Shown: positions 47,219 through 61,700, numbered from the stretch's first letter. The stretch is DNA of 64,000 nt from Isoetes taiwanensis (GCA_021234155.1 JAJEKV010000005.1:10100572-10164571); one strand, 5' to 3'. The notes: generated by a model not told the origin, from the letters alone. A program made the numbers and translations.

Positions 47219-48362
47219 TAATTTGTTCACAGATTGAAGCTTGGAAGAGAGATAATCTGAAGTATCCAACCAGCAGCATTTAGCCATATCTCAATAGCTC
47301 TGCCTATGTGACTACAAAATCGTGCACAAGCTCTTCCACAGAAAGAATAAAAAGGTTACCAATTATTTTTCGGACCTAAGATTCACAGACAAGTCTTGTT
47401 GCTCTATCCAAAAATATAAGCTTCGGTGCAGAGAAAGAAAAGAGAGGAAGAGGGAAAGCTTTGTAGCTATGAAACTAAGAAAGAATTTGGAAGGAAAAAA
47501 AAGGGGGACGAATCGAAGACGACAAACAGATATTTTGGAGTTCTTTCTAATTTTCGTGACCGTAGATGCGAACATAGAGAGATCCAATGGCATGAAATTA
47601 ATATGGCCTATGGTGCTATACACGTGGATACTCTAGAATTGCAGCAAATGTCGTAAGGGATGTTAGGCAAGCCTGCTAATAATTATATACACAAGAAATC
47701 GATCGCGACGGCCAAGGCCGCCGCGACATTTCTCTCCTCGACTTATTCCTGCAAAGACGGATTTGTATACCATTGCAAAAGATGTTCTTGAACTTAATAC
47801 TGCAGAATTTATGTGGGAAGGTTGAGGACATGGGGTGAAGCATTTTGTTAATTGGGGTCTAGTCATATATTTGTAAGTATACCACTATGGTTGCTCATTC
47901 ACCATATTAACTTAGCATCCTTACCCCCTCAACTTTTGTCGTTAAAGTAACATCTTAATAATCAAGAGAATCATAGATCAATTTAATATCGATAGCATAC
48001 ATGCAAAAAAGGAAAAGCAACTTTGGTTCATCTTTACCATGGTACAATACACTCCAAATAGTTGAAATGATTTAGTATAGTCATTGAAAAATCTTAAAGG
48101 TTGAGTTATAAATTAATGGTGTAAAAGCCATTAAAAAAAAAAACCTTGCACCACAAATAGCAGGGCTTGGGCAGTGTCATGTGAGCATTAGCAAGATCTA
48201 CCATTACATTGCCGAGATCCCACATCGTTGCCCCAAATAGCCGAGATCCAATATCATGAGCACCCTAAATAGCCGAAATTCAGACCGCTATTGTTTCTTT
48301 CTTGCCCATACGTGAAACATTCCAGCTCCACCGATGGGTGCATCGTGTAGACTCTGGGAGCG

Positions 48363-48380
48363 TCACAGTGGTATCAGAGC
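48363..48380 (+). mobile_element. LTR-retrotransposon LTR end and primer-binding site (copy B)
   Basis: TGGTATCAGAGC at 48,369-48,380 is the standard plant LTR-retrotransposon primer-binding site for tRNA-iMet. It sits one base after TCACA, a plausible LTR 3' end. The sequence to its left (about 48,180-48,362) has GATCCCACATCG, typical of plant LTRs. No gag or pol frame follows, so this is a fragment. The LTR 5' end was not located. Confidence 0.55.
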
Positions 48381-48612
48381 ATGGTTTTGGTGGACCAAAA
48401 TCATTGCACTGGCCATAGTCTAACTCATTAGTTGATGGCATAAAACCCTTGGGGGATCTTGCTTCTCAGTCTTAATATGGCACCATCCGTATTTGGCCCT
48501 GCCATTACGCATTTTATTCTGTTCAAAAAAATGAACTATTTGTTGCCTGCCTTTTCTAATCATTTTTTCAGTTTCTCAATCTTTTGCCACAAATTAGCCT
48601 TCCAACGACGAT

Positions 48613-49107
48613 TTGTGCTTAGATTTTTGTAAAAACTCCTCTGTTTCTGCCTCCAAACGAAGCTTTTCTTTCCCTTCCCGCTGCGTCTGCCTTGCGCTGC
48701 TGCAAAAGCTAATAATTGGAAATCCTCTCATTCCGAAGGTTCAAACACTTAAAAAACAGGATGCCCAATCACGTCGAAGTGGTCAATTATCACTTCGAAA
48801 AATTCTTGAGAATTGTTACAGAGAAACAGAGTCCAAATGGCATCAGGATTTTTCTTCAATGTTAAGTTGCCAGATCGAATTGGCCGATACAGATGTTTGC
48901 AACGATCATTGCAAAGAAATTCAGGCTTACATGATGCCCGAAACAGAATCTTCTCCACGTAAAAATTTCAATTCTTGGAAAAGTTTATGGCTTACCGATG
49001 ATCATGCGATAAGAAAAATCAGAAATAAGAAAAGTCTAGCTTCGCTTCCAAATGGCTGGACTCGGACATTGCCCGGCGTTGCAAGCTTCCACGGAATCAA
49101 AACCTAG
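48613..49107 (+). CDS. Hypothetical 164-aa ORF, copy B
   Basis: This open frame follows about 230 bp after the primer-binding site. It is Ser/Lys/Arg-rich, with SSPRKNFNSWKSLWLTDD near residue 115. The copy A equivalent (about 15,500-15,990) is broken by small indels at CAG/CTG positions. It is not a recognisable gag. The opposite strand is also open for 69 codons (48,749-48,958), so coding status is doubtful. Confidence 0.2.
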   Translation: MCLDFCKNSSVSASKRSFSFPSRCVCLALLQKLIIGNPLIPKVQTLKKQDAQSRRSGQLSLRKILENCYRETESKWHQDFSSMLSCQIELADTDVCNDHCKEIQAYMMPETESSPRKNFNSWKSLWLTDDHAIRKIRNKKSLASLPNGWTRTLPGVASFHGIKT

Positions 49108-49611
49108 CAGAGGGTATTCACGACCTCTCATACAGAAATATGACACATTTTATTTCCAACATCAGATAATGCCAAATTGAAAAAATGCAGGAAAGATGGG
49201 TCCATTTTGTTCTTCTGAAGTTCGAACGAAAAAAACAGAGCACAAAGAAACCAGAACGAAAATGGCAATTACATATGAAGGATATTCACCTCGAAATAAA
49301 TTAATTTATTTCCTCCTTTTATTTAAATGGATATAAAACTATTATCATATGATGGAGGATCACATAGAATGACTCCAATCCTCATAGTGGTAGATAAAAT
49401 TTATACTTCAATGAGAAAGTGCAACAACCTTTTGTTAACTACTGCAATAAAGTATTTATATTCTTCCCGAATGAAGGGATGAATGCAACAATGAATTTAT
49501 AATTATTAAAGATCCAATTTCGTACGTATCAAGTTTGAAGAACTGAAAGCAAGATTATACTACACTTCATCCAAAACGCCTCCTTCAGGTCTAAGCAAGC
49601 ACACGGCTTTT

Positions 49612-52600
49612 CTAACAAGCCTCACTTTTTGGGATATGATTGCGATCAAGGAATAACTTATACCAAAATGCTGATTCCTTTGGATATCTTTTCAAGTTTT
49701 CACTTCGTTCTATATGAAACAACCCAAATCTTCTAGTGTATCCAGCATTGAATTCCCAATTATCTGTAACTGACCAATGAAAATATCCCTTTACAGGAGC
49801 ACCATCCCTAAAAAACAAAATGTTAGTCAAGATAAGATCTTGAATAATTAAAAAAATATAGACAAACCTAATAGCATGTAGCAAGTTCTGAAGATGGGCA
49901 TTAAAATACTTCATCCGCAAATTGTCTTTGATTGCTGTGGGAAGTTTGGAATCATGAAGATCCATGTTTCCTGGACAATGCTAAATCAGAGAAGACTAAC
50001 TAAAATTATTCCAAAGTACTTGAATATGAAGCATACCATTTTCAGTGATGTAAATCTTTTTAGGGTTGTATTTTTTTCCAATGTACTGGAGTAGACTATG
50101 AATTCCCCAAGGGGCCAGGTTGAAACTACCATTCTGTAAAAGAAATTATTCGACGGCAAACAAGAACATCTTCAATTAATGAGTTTATAAAGAATGCTTA
50201 CCTCTAGACCAATCCGTTCCCCCTTTGTGTTATAGGCTGAAAAAGACAGTGAAATATAGAAACATATAAATATATGAAATAAACTTATATGTATAGAGTG
50301 CATTTTCTCCATGTATGCAACATCAAAACTTACGTGTGCCATAAACTTGATGGTCTGGACCATAAGCCATGATGAAATTTGGGTGTTTCGTTTCGTCCGC
50401 ATCAGTTGCATAATGACTAGAGTAATAATTAATCCCTAGGAAGTCAATCGAGCCCTTGATTTGGCTTGATTCTGCTGCACTAAATGTTGGCAATCGCGAT
50501 CCAACCCTGTCCTTCATTACTTGAGGGTAATCTCCATTTATGATGGGATTCAACAACCTAAAGAAACTCAAATTAGTCACATTAGTAATGAGGAAGAAAA
50601 CCAAGTGGATATGAGGGCTTTTTACCATCCAAGCTCAAAATCCAGGGCTCTAGATTGAGCTGCAGCATCTTCTTTTGAGTCAGTCAAGGGTTCATACCAA
50701 CTAGAATCTAGCGTGATTCCAATTTGCCCTTTTTGGGAAGCCTACAAGGGCAAGGTTAAAAAGATGATCCATGTTAGTATAGCAAATTCTTAATTCTCGA
50801 AGTAAAGAATCCAGGAAGGGAAAAGCTATCTTATCTATATCTAGCTCTAGCTTATGGAAAGAAAGTGATATTCCCTTAAAACTATAATTCCAAAGAGACA
50901 AATTTTTTTGTTGTTGATACCTCTATTCTAATATTGCTTCATATTTGTGGTACTTTAAGAAGCACGAATTCCTGTCGCAGGGGTCCACTTCAATAATCAA
51001 AACCAATCAACAAAATACTCCGACGACTTTTGATATTTAAAATTAGTTATCTTATATAAAAGAAAATTATGATTATCATTCCCTGAGAATGTTCAATAAT
51101 ATCGAATACTATGTCATCCTTCTAGAAACAACCATGAGCTGTTTTAAGAAGCATGCTTTAATTGTCAAATTTGACACATGACAAGATCTTGCGGTATGAG
51201 TCTAGAGATGACTATCATACCTGAAATTCCTTCTTGTACACTATGAACTCCCCTAAAATAAATTAGCAATTAAAGAGAGGTGCCTTGGCCTTTGGTCTAG
51301 TGGTAACAACTAGTGCTAGAAGAAATATGTCTCAAGTTTGAGACCACCCGGAGCCGCACTATGTAGAGACCATCCAGAGTCGCACTATGTATAGTTCTGT
51401 CTCATGGCCCTATGTGGTCTTTGGCATCATCTGATGTACTAATTATACTTGGTCGTCTATATGGTCTTTGACGCCTATCCGCATAATTTGATGCGTATGT
51501 GGTCTTTACGAATATGGCATATTTGATGTACTAATTATACTTGGGAGGGGTATCTGCGGACATGGCATAACTTGACGTCCTAATTATAATTCATAGGGGA
51601 GACTTGGCTAATAATTATTTTGACGTATAAGACACAACAATTATATTTTAATTCTAACATGATTAATAAATAAATATGGTGGCATATGGTAGGCTATGTG
51701 GTCTTTGATGCCTATCCCCAATATTTTGATGTCCATGTGGTTTTTGGGGACGTGGCATATTTGACGTCCTAAATATACTTGGGAGGGCTCTATGCGGACA
51801 TGGCATAATTTGATGTGCTAAATTATGATTGGTAGGGGAGACTTGGCTAACAATTATTTTGACATATGAGGTACGACAATTATATTTTAATTCTAACGCG
51901 ATTAATAAATACCATTTGGTTGGCCTAAAGATGCTTTTCTATCGGTTGGATGTGGGTGCTTTTATAACCATTGGATGGTCTTTGACGCGTATTTGCGGAT
52001 GTGGCATATGGTTGCTTATATGGTCTTTGACGCCTATTCGCACAAGTTGATGCCTATGTGGTCTCTACAGACGTGGAATTATTTGACGTACTATTTATAC
52101 TTGGAAGAGGTCTCTGCAAACGTGGCATAATTTGACGCACTAAACCCAAGGTTCGACTAGTCTGACAGTTTGCATGGGAACAAATCCAAGAGATATAAAT
52201 AAGCAAATGACACAGTTGTGGCAATTCCACTCCAGGGTGGAAGTCTTTGACATGAGGCAGATATCAGAGAATTTTGTGACATATCAGAGATTTTTGTGAT
52301 GGGGGAGCTTGTCCGAGAGATGGATCAAGATCTTGCCACCTGAGTTGAGTAGAGCTTCAATCCACGAACTTCCAGGAATGTAATAAAATGCCAATTCCGA
52401 TAACTGCCTCTGATTTCTTGCCAAGAACCTGGTAGTTGTTGTGGTCGAGCTTTCAACTTGGTGCCATAATGGAATCTGGGCCTAATTATACTTGGGAGAA
52501 GTCTATGCAGATGTGGCATAATTTGACATATAAGAGAAAGCCCCTCCGGGCTTGATTCCGGAGGGTCATGCAGGCCGACACGCGCCGGAATCAAGCCCAG

Positions 52601-54715
52601 AGGGGCTTTCACCTAACATAAAAATCGACTACTCTACTTTCAGCCGCTGATCAGATCTTGTCTAATGGCCTTGATTTGATTATGCAAGAATACACTTCAA
52701 AAAAGAAGGGTAAAACGTGCAGTTGTCAGAATCACAGGGTAGAAAAATCAGAAAAGAGAGTGAAAATTGTCTGGTCGGTTTTCTTGAATTGAATCTCTGC
52801 CAGGTGGCGAGATATGATTGGCAGATTGGGCTAAAAGTAGAGTAGGCGGTTTTTACGAAGTAATTATAATTGGTAAATTGGTATGGGAGACTCCATCACG
52901 GTAAATGTCGGACGTGGACATGTTATAGCCAGCCTTAAATGGCAAAAAATCTATTTGGTTAGCAGAAGTTGCTTTTCTAACAGCTGGACGTGGGTGCGTT
53001 TGTAACCGTTGGATGTGACACGTGGCAAAATGGGTCGAGTTTTCACAAAGACATACCTGGAATTCCTTCTTGTACGCTGCAACGGCGGAAGAATGTGCTC
53101 GGAGCATGTTGTGAACAACAATATAGGGTTCCGTTTTGGAGTCTCCAACAAGGCAAACAGGCGAATCGTGGCCTTCCGGTGTAGCTTGGAATTGCTCCAA
53201 TCCAACAGAATCAGCTGGCTTGTTGCATCGTCCAGGTGCCCAGTTGCCCAATAAATAGCCCTGAATTGTGTTCATATGTGGCTCGTTTAATGTGCACCAA
53301 TTCTTCACTCTGTCTCCGAATGTCTTGTAGCAGAATCTGGCATAAGCTGTGAAATCTTCCCTGTTTTTTTTTTCCATTTCTAACAGTTTAGCAAACTGAA
53401 CTTTTCAATTGGTGAACAGTTTTCGTTTACTTTTTTTTGTACTTACACAACTTGGTCGTCCATCCAGCCTAGATATTTGCAATGCAGCGCCAATGGCATG
53501 TCAAAGTGGTGCAGTGTTACAAAAGGCTTGATTCCTGAGACCGAGGAACGAAAAGGTCAGAAATGTATATTAAACTTGGAAAGAATCTGGATAGAATTTT
53601 AAAATGCCTTTGGCAATCAATGCATCAATCAGATCATTGTAGTACTGGACCCCTTCTTGGTTAACCTTCCCGGTGCCCTCTGCAAAGGTCCAAATCAGAA
53701 CAGGGCCAAGGAGTTCAAAAAAGAAAACAAACGTTCTACAAATCTTTTTTTTTTTCTTGAAAGAGAATCACAAATGCTGCACGCAAGCACTTACGAGGGA
53801 ATATCCTTGCCCAGGCAATAGAGAACCTGTAGGAGTCTACATCCAAATACTTGAGACATTGATCTATGTCTTCCTGCATACAAGTGATTAATCAGCTACA
53901 GGATGCTGCTAAGAGTATTTATGAGCTACACAATAAACCTTATAACGGTGGTATGTATCAGCAGCAACAAAGGGGTTTCCATTATCTGGGATATTGCTAT
54001 CACTTTGGATTTTGCCTGTTAATCAGAAAGCATTGTGAGAAAAAAAAAGGGCAGCAGATTGCAAGGTTTATAGGGGCAAGTCAGGACCTGAATCTCTGAC
54101 AAAAGCATCCCACACAGTTTGCCCTTTGCCTCCAGTAAATGCAGCACCTTCAAACTGCACCAAGTGTTTGCATTGCAGAGTATGGTGTTATATATACATA
54201 TCAGCAGACATATGCTTTTTGTGTTTACATATCAGTGAATCAGTATACATATCAGTAGACATATTCAGTAGGGAACCTACCTGCATAGCAGATGATCCCA
54301 CCCCGAATATAAAGTCTTCGGGAAACGCAGATCTGTGCAAACCCTCATTGAACACAATGGGACTGGTCAGATTCGCCGCGGTTGGACCACAAATTTCGAT
54401 TGCAGGAACAGAAGCAGCACAGCAGAACACCTTCACTGCAAATTACAAATGGCACAGTTATGAGCACCAAATTAGCATCTCAGATTACAGTAGAGTTTGT
54501 CTATGAATGAATAAAGAACCTCCTGTGCTTCTTTTGATCCCCACACTTTGGCAGGACACTAAAGGTAACCTGATATCAAGATGGATCAGCAACAGAAAAA
54601 GCAAAGAACAAAATAAGTTTATGCATTCTAATTACCTTGGCATGTAAGCATTGCCATTTCTTGGAAGGAATTCTGATGGAGAAAGTGAAGAAGAGAGCAT
54701 GCTAGACATAGCCAT
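49612..54715 (-). CDS. Plastid-type GH1 beta-glucosidase, complete, copy B
   Basis: The same 15-exon layout: 54,636-54,715; 54,520-54,569; 54,281-54,435; 54,088-54,154; 53,939-53,985; 53,795-53,873; 53,608-53,679; 53,447-53,534; 53,057-53,360; 50,626-50,741; 50,334-50,557; 50,202-50,236; 50,037-50,133; 49,868-49,970; 49,612-49,807. Sum 1,713 nt, 570 residues plus stop; exon 11 is 6 nt longer than in copy A ([10 protein letters not shown] against SSATDAND). TLNEP, ITENG and NWEFNAGY are kept. The last exon differs at eight residues (for example WSVTDN for WAITDN) and exon 9 at four (MNT for MNA; TPEGH for IPAGF). Open exons in both copies, with substitutions and a whole-codon length change, suggest two working paralogues that may differ in aglycone preference; that last point is inference. 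Confidence 0.93.
51281..51405 (+). mobile_element. SINE-like element in GH1 intron 9 (copy B)
   Basis: This is the counterpart of 18,174-18,300, with A box 51,293-51,307 and B box 51,336-51,345. The element came before the 33-kb duplication. Confidence 0.55.
51400..52145. repeat. Degenerate tandem repeat in GH1 intron 9 (copy B)
   Basis: This is the counterpart of 18,290-19,035 and nearly identical to it. Confidence 0.7.
52537..52609. repeat. 25-bp inverted repeat (stem-loop) in GH1 intron 9, copy B
   Basis: This is the counterpart of 19,428-19,500 (arms 52,537-52,561 and 52,585-52,609), unchanged including the single mismatch. Confidence 0.9.
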
Positions 54716-54760
54716 GATGCTCTTCTTCTTGTGCTATGCATACAAGACTTGTTGTAGAGG

Positions 54761-54767
54761 TTATATA
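54761..54767 (-). promoter_or_regulatory. TATA box of GH1 copy B
   Basis: TATATAA on the minus strand lies 46 bp upstream of the ATG at 54,715. It implies a very short 5' leader in both genes. Confidence 0.6.
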
Positions 54768-55769
54768 GATGGTAGCACGTTTTATATTGTAGAGGTGTAA
54801 ACTTTCACATGGCTAAGGCCACATGTATATACTTCTCATGGAGACTGTCCACATCGCCAAGACGTTTTCAAGCTTGTTTTCCAAGTATATAGTATATGCT
54901 GAGGTTGCAGAGTCGCTCTTTTTTAACTCTTTTTACCTACTCTTCAAATTCAAATTGTTCAAACAACACGTGGTGGGTACTTAAAAGTATTTCATTTAGC
55001 CTCTATAGGAAATTTTCCTTCTGTAAACCATGGTTCTCATTTACAATCCTCAAGAAATTTTTCCTATTAATGGTTCCCCAGGTAGCTCCTTAACATTTAA
55101 TTTTGGTAGATATGAGACAAATACTCCTTCCATTAACAAAGTGTACTATTCTCTTTCTTAAGAATCTATTAAAGTAAGGGTCCATTCAGACCTATGGTTA
55201 AGTTAAGTTAAGTTAAGAAAAAATTAACTAGCTAGTTTAACTTAACTATAACAATTGTATTCGCACCCAAAAGGGTTAACTTTCTATTAAATACTAAACT
55301 TAACTAAGACAAGCAAAATATCTTCACACCCACAATAGTTAAATTAATAATTTTAACCTAACTAAACAACATGGGTTGTTGTTCAGACATTGTCCTATTA
55401 AGTTAGTAGTTAACCAAAATGCCTTCACACACGCCATTAGTTAAGTTATAAAATTAACGAACTAGAATGCCTTCAGACCATTCTAGTTAAGTTTATTATT
55501 TTAAACTTAACCAATTGCCCTCACACATGTTCTAGTTAAATTATCTACCTATTTCAAAGATTTTGCTTTATTTACCTACCTTTAGATATAAAATTACAAT
55601 GGTATAAAGTCTATATGCCAAACAAAATACACCATACTACGTTTTGAGCATATTAAAGAAATATAGATATCTTTTTATGGCATAAAGTTAGCATACAATT
55701 ACAATGAGTTCGTATGACGAAAACGTATACCATACGTTATAAACTTACGAGTAAAAGCAGTTTCTAGAT

Positions 55770-58700
55770 TCATGTAAATACCAAGTACTCTTTCAAGGAT
55801 TCTCGAATATTAAGACCCTCTTGAATCTCAAGACTCTCTATTGTGCCGCTCTCAACTTCATTAGTATCTTCAAGGCCCTCTACCATAGAAGTTCCACTCT
55901 CAACTTCATTGTCATCATCATTATTCTCAACTTCATGATCATTATCATTCCCTTCAAGTTGTCGAAGTCTTAATTGTTCCAACTCCTCATCCACATTAGC
56001 TTCACCAATATCAATTAGCAGATTGTGAAGGATGCAACATGCATGTGCAACTGTTGGAACATACATGGGCTTCATCCGCAACCTTGTATCAAGACATTTG
56101 AACTTGCCTTTTAAGAGCCCAAATGCTTGCTCGATGTATAAGCGTCCACGTTTCAACTTCTTGTTAAATATAGCCTCTACAAATACAACAATGTTATTTA
56201 AATATTCAAAAAGACAATAGAAAGAACTAACTTCTTACCCGCAATAGTTAATTGCCTAGGATCCTTCTGATATGGTACCATCAACCATGAAGAACATTTA
56301 TAACCATTATCTCCCAACAAGTATGGTTTTAGCTCCCTCCTAAAGACAATATCCACAGTAGGTGCTTGCAATAGTTGGCATTCTTCAATCCTTTTCTTGA
56401 GACTTGAATTTCTCAATACTCTAACATCATGTACAGATCCAGGATATCCACAAAATATGTCCAGGAATCTTCGCTTTGTATCACAAACTGCTTGCATAAT
56501 GATGCTGAATCTGCATTTTCTATCGTAGTAATCAAATCCAGCTGGACCTGCAGGTTGTATGATTTCAAAGTGGGTACAATCGATTGCACCAGCTGCAAAA
56601 GCAAAAGTGTTAGTCATGAGTTGTTTTGCTGGTTCATCCTTCACACAAGATCATCATATCTATAAGTTATCCTAATTCCATTCAAGCTCATCTCATCCTT
56701 GAATTCTATAACTCAAGCATAAATCAACAACAAATTTGACAAAATTGAAATCAACAACAAAATTGACAAAAGCATAGATCACGAGACTGAAACTCAGCAA
56801 CATTTGGCAATTTCGAAACTTGTTGAAATCCAGCACTGATCTCCTCTAAGTCTGCACCTGATGGGAATTTTATTTTATGTCCAAACACTTCCACAATAGC
56901 TTTGCAAACTTCCATCACTATCATATGTGTCTCCCCTATACCAAATTTCTCCGATAGGATCAAATAATCCGACCCTCTAAACGATTTTAGCAGGCAACAT
57001 CCTACTCTAACATCCACAGGGATAGCCTTTCTATAATGCGTATCTTGCTGTTCAATCTCATTACTCAAACTGTTGCATAAAAACTCAAAGCAATCCTTTG
57101 ACATCCTAAAGGTCCTCTTCCACCTTGCATCATCGTAATATCCCTTTACGAAGCGATCAAACCAAGTAAAGCTTCTTGGCTTCACCCACCACTCGCCTAA
57201 ACGATGTCCACAAATGTTCTCATACCCTAAAGCTTGCAATGTGGTAACCTCATCTTGTACTAGCTTGCCGATGGAGTTATCTTCATTTTGTTGTAGCAGC
57301 AGCGTTAAGATTGTGATACATCCAGCCATTACTATCATCAATCCTTGTACTAGTTGATCTTGGTCCTCATTATAAAGCTGCATAAAAATCTCATTAGACG
57401 TCAAGTTATTTTATCAAATTCCAAATTATAGGATAATAAAAAATATTCTAAATTATAAGATAATAAAAATATTCTAAATCAAATTAACGCTGGATATGAC
57501 CAGTTGACGGATCACATATGAGTCTATATGGCTAGTTTCAAGGAAATGACACGAAGCTGTATGGGCTGGAAAACCAATGGGCATCTCAAGGTATGAATGG
57601 AGGATATGAACAAGATGGACCTTGGATAATATAATGGTCTATCAAATTAACGCTGGAAATGACCAGCAGATGGATCATATTAGTGCCTACAAAACAAGTC
57701 TTTAGAAAGGGGCAAAGATACACATGAGAACAAGGCTTTATGGATTGGGGGAACCATGGGGCTTCAAAGATACATGTGAGAACAAGGCTTTATGGAGTGG
57801 TGGAACCATGGGGCTTCTCACTATATGTATGGCATTAAAAACTACAAACAAAGGATATTAAGAGTACAGGTCATAAAGAAAAATAAAAATCGATGAAGGA
57901 TGTCACATATTGCCTAAAGGGGGTGCATGCCTTCTATAGGAATAAAACGTTAAGGTGTTCTGGGAAGGCAGCTCAATGGCAAGACCATATGGTAAGTCTG
58001 GAACTGTTTGTCAACATATGGGTAAAATAGCTTTAAGTAAGGTTGTAATTCATGTGTAAGAATGGAGGCTACTGGATCAAATATGTACCTACAAGGCAGG
58101 TTTCAAAAGATTGTGCTTCCATTCTCAAGCTCTACCATCTTAGATACTAATCCAACTGACCGGAACTTAAACCTGCATAGTATGTTAAGCACATATGCAA
58201 GATCTATTCCAAAACAAGCCATCACGAACTTATGCAATTCCAACTCCACAGAAATGTTTGAGGTTTATAGGATTTTGGTCAAAACAACAAGTTTAAAACA
58301 GCAAATTTAAAACTGTAACTTTTTCCAGATCTGTGGCTGAAGATCTGCTGCCGATTCATGGGGGATCAAAGCAGGGCGCCAGTTCAGGGGCAGGCAGAAG
58401 GCTTAGTGCAGCCAAAACGTGGCTGGGTCTGCACCATAGAAGGCCTAAGCCATATGAGGACTGGATGTAGAAGAAGAGCTGGCACCAAAATGATGGTTCT
58501 CTTCTTAGCATATACAATGTAATATAAATTTGCGGGTAGTGAAATTTGCCCTTTTTATGTTGGTAAATGCCGAGCTCACTAAATAATGGCTTGTCCAATG
58601 CTACCAGCTTTGCTAATAATTGAGCAAGTCTATGTATATAATATGAGAAAGTAACGCAGGGAAAAATATTTTAAAACTTAGATTTTGCATAAACAATAAT

Positions 58701-61700
58701 GTAACTGTGAACTTCTTTCTTCTCTTTTTCTTAACCCACGAGTAACACAACTTGTTATGTGCCTTATATTACATTATGCAAGGATGCTACATCACTATAA
58801 GACTTAAGTGACAAGTGCACAACCATTGTCGAATTATCGAAGAACCTTCATTACAAATTTTCATCCTCTTCTAAAAGCATCATAAGTAGCATGACTTATC
58901 CATACACATTTTATGTGCACAATATATCATCCAAGAATGCAAGATGAATTTTGTTCTTTGTTATTAATTGAATATTCAAATCGGTTCCATTGAACTTACA
59001 ACACAGAGAAGAATCAAACGTGTATGAAAGAAAAATGCATGCTATGGTCCCATAGGATTAGATTAGTACATGCAACCTGTTGCTCATAACAAAAGCATTC
59101 AAAATACAAACATTCAAAATAAATAGTAGTGGTGTATGAATTTCTTCAATCACTTACGTGTGCATGTGCCCAATTCATAATTATCCAAAAAGAATTCAGA
59201 CAAAGGTACACACAAGTGGCATGGATCCTATTGACTAGTTTGGTATACAATCCATAGGAGATTAGTTGTTGGAGAAGGGACAAATTGCCAGACGTATGAG
59301 TTTATTTCATAAAATTTCTCATGTGGAATTGGTCACCTAACAATGGCGGCAAGGAACCTTCGGGCTGGAAAGCCAGGAAACATTGGCAAGCACCAAAATC
59401 CTATAAACCTCAAACATTTTCGTGGAGTTGGAATTGCATAAGTTCGTGATGGCTTGTTTTGGAATAGACCTTGCATATGTGCTTAACATACTATCATGTG
59501 TTTAAGTTCCTGGTCCGCTTGGATTAGTATCTAAGATGGTAGAGCTTGAGAATGGAAGCACAATCCATTGCAAGTTTAAAACAAAGAAGTTTAATCACCG
59601 TAATTCTCGCCACAAGTCCAGTAGCCATAATTCTCGCCACAAGTCTCAGAAATATAAGTTCAGAGCCATAATTCCGCCACAAGTCTCAGAGCCATAATTC
59701 TCGCCACAAGTCTCAGAGCCATAGTCCCAGAGCTAGCCATACCCGCCACAAGTCTCAGAGCCATAATTCGCCACAAGTCCGGGATGCGTGCATTTTTGCT
59801 TGAGGATTTAGAAAAAGCCCCTAGTCAGGCCCTCCACATACCAAAAATCTCACAGACTAAACCCTCAGATTCGCTAGCAATGGTAGCATGACGGATGATG
59901 ATCGTAAGGGTAGCACCTTGGCTCCCCGAATTGTAGGGTATTCTTGCAATATTTTCGCTTTTGTTATAATCAAATCTGATAGAATCCCTATTTGCAAAGA
60001 TGAAGAGTGAACCATCCGTAGCGGATGAATATAAGGGCATAACAGATGAATATAAGAATCCCTAAGAATGAATCCAGAAGAAAGAACTTAAGCTCGGCCC
60101 TACATAACTTAAGCTAAGAATGATGCATCCCAAAAATGAACTTAGCTCATCCCTACGTAAAACGTAAAGGATAAATGCTTCAGATATAAAGTTTTTGAAA
60201 GATCAATGGTTTACAAATTATCATTGCATTGTCACAAAATATGCAATGTCGAATCATATTGCAATTGTCAAATCATTGTCACATGTGGATGTCTTTAGTT
60301 TTGGGGTAGTATGTTCCCAAATTCTTGCGGGTCAGAAGAAACTTCGGCCAGTTACACAACTAATGCATATTAGGCAAGTAAGAGATGAGCTGAGACAAAA
60401 AGTTTTGGAAATGGACATTCCTAAAGAACTGAAGGATTTGGTAGACTCTTGTTGGGAGCAGGAGAAGCATAGGCATCCTACTTTTGCTTATACCTGTGAC
60501 CTGCTATGGTTTGTCAAAGAAAAGCTCTTGAATCTAACAAATGAAACCAAACATGCAATTTGGCTGCACCAAGCCATGGACTTATTTCTAAGGTTTCGCT
60601 ATATCGATATCTGTAGCGAAAAATACACATACAGAGGAACATTGCCAAGTGATGGATCTAAGGTTGAAGTGCGATGTATGTTGCTAACAGACGTTGATGA
60701 CATAATAGATTTTTTCAGTGTGATTGCACGTGTTAGGCACAAGAATTTGTTGGGATTAAGGGGTTTCTGTTATAATGAGAATGAAAATAAACTGTTTCTA
60801 GTATACGAGTACATGGAAGGGAGTTTGCATGAACATCTTTTTTCAGGAGATGGGCTACTCTCGTGGAGACAGTGGAGACAGAGATACGAGATAGTGAAGG
60901 GAGTTGCAGATGGACTGGCATTCTGAATTTGAATTCTGGATTTGGCATTTTAGATTCTGAATTTGGGGCACATTTAGCCAGTTCTGGATTTGAAGTGCTG
61001 ATTCCAGAGTACCTAAGTACAGAACCTTGGTGTCCAGTAGCAGCTGGCACCTGGGAATACGTGGCCCCCAATAGTGAAGACACAGAATATAGAAATGACA
61101 AGGGTGAAACACCAATGTTATCCCTTAAACTAAACTAACTGGAAGGAAGTTGGAAATAATGAGCCATTGTCTTTATCATGACTGTGACAGACCATTAAAG
61201 ACCATGTACCAGCCGGGTATTGGTACCAGCTGGGTATTGGACCTAATACATCGTGCTTACAAGCCCAGTGATTAGAGTGCCAGGTGCCAGGTTCTAATAC
61301 CAAGTTGGAAGATAAGGATGCTCCATGTACCAGCTGGGTATTGCGTGCTTACAAGCCCATTGATTAGAGTGCCAGGTGCCTATAGTTTACACTACTGAGA
61401 TATAATAGCAGAGATATAACAAGTGGAAAGCAAGTGGACACTGCTGAGATATAACAGCAGAGAGAGGCCAACCTATATCTTGATGACATATCTTTTAAGC
61501 AAGGCAAGACAAGGAAATTTAAATTCAAAAATTATGATTGAAATACCTGTTCATCTCCATCTGCATGGTCATTCAATCCATTTCCTCCACATCCAGCATG
61601 CCCTCCATGTCCGCAAAGATCTCCACGCCCTCCACGTTCCTGCAAGTATATGATATACATGAACAATGAAATATGAGCTCAGAAATATTTGCTAAATATT

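Noticed and set aside
48749..48958. 69-aa minus-strand gene opposite the 164-aa ORF
   Set aside because: Neither strand has a recognised motif; the open frame on one may simply be a shadow of the other.
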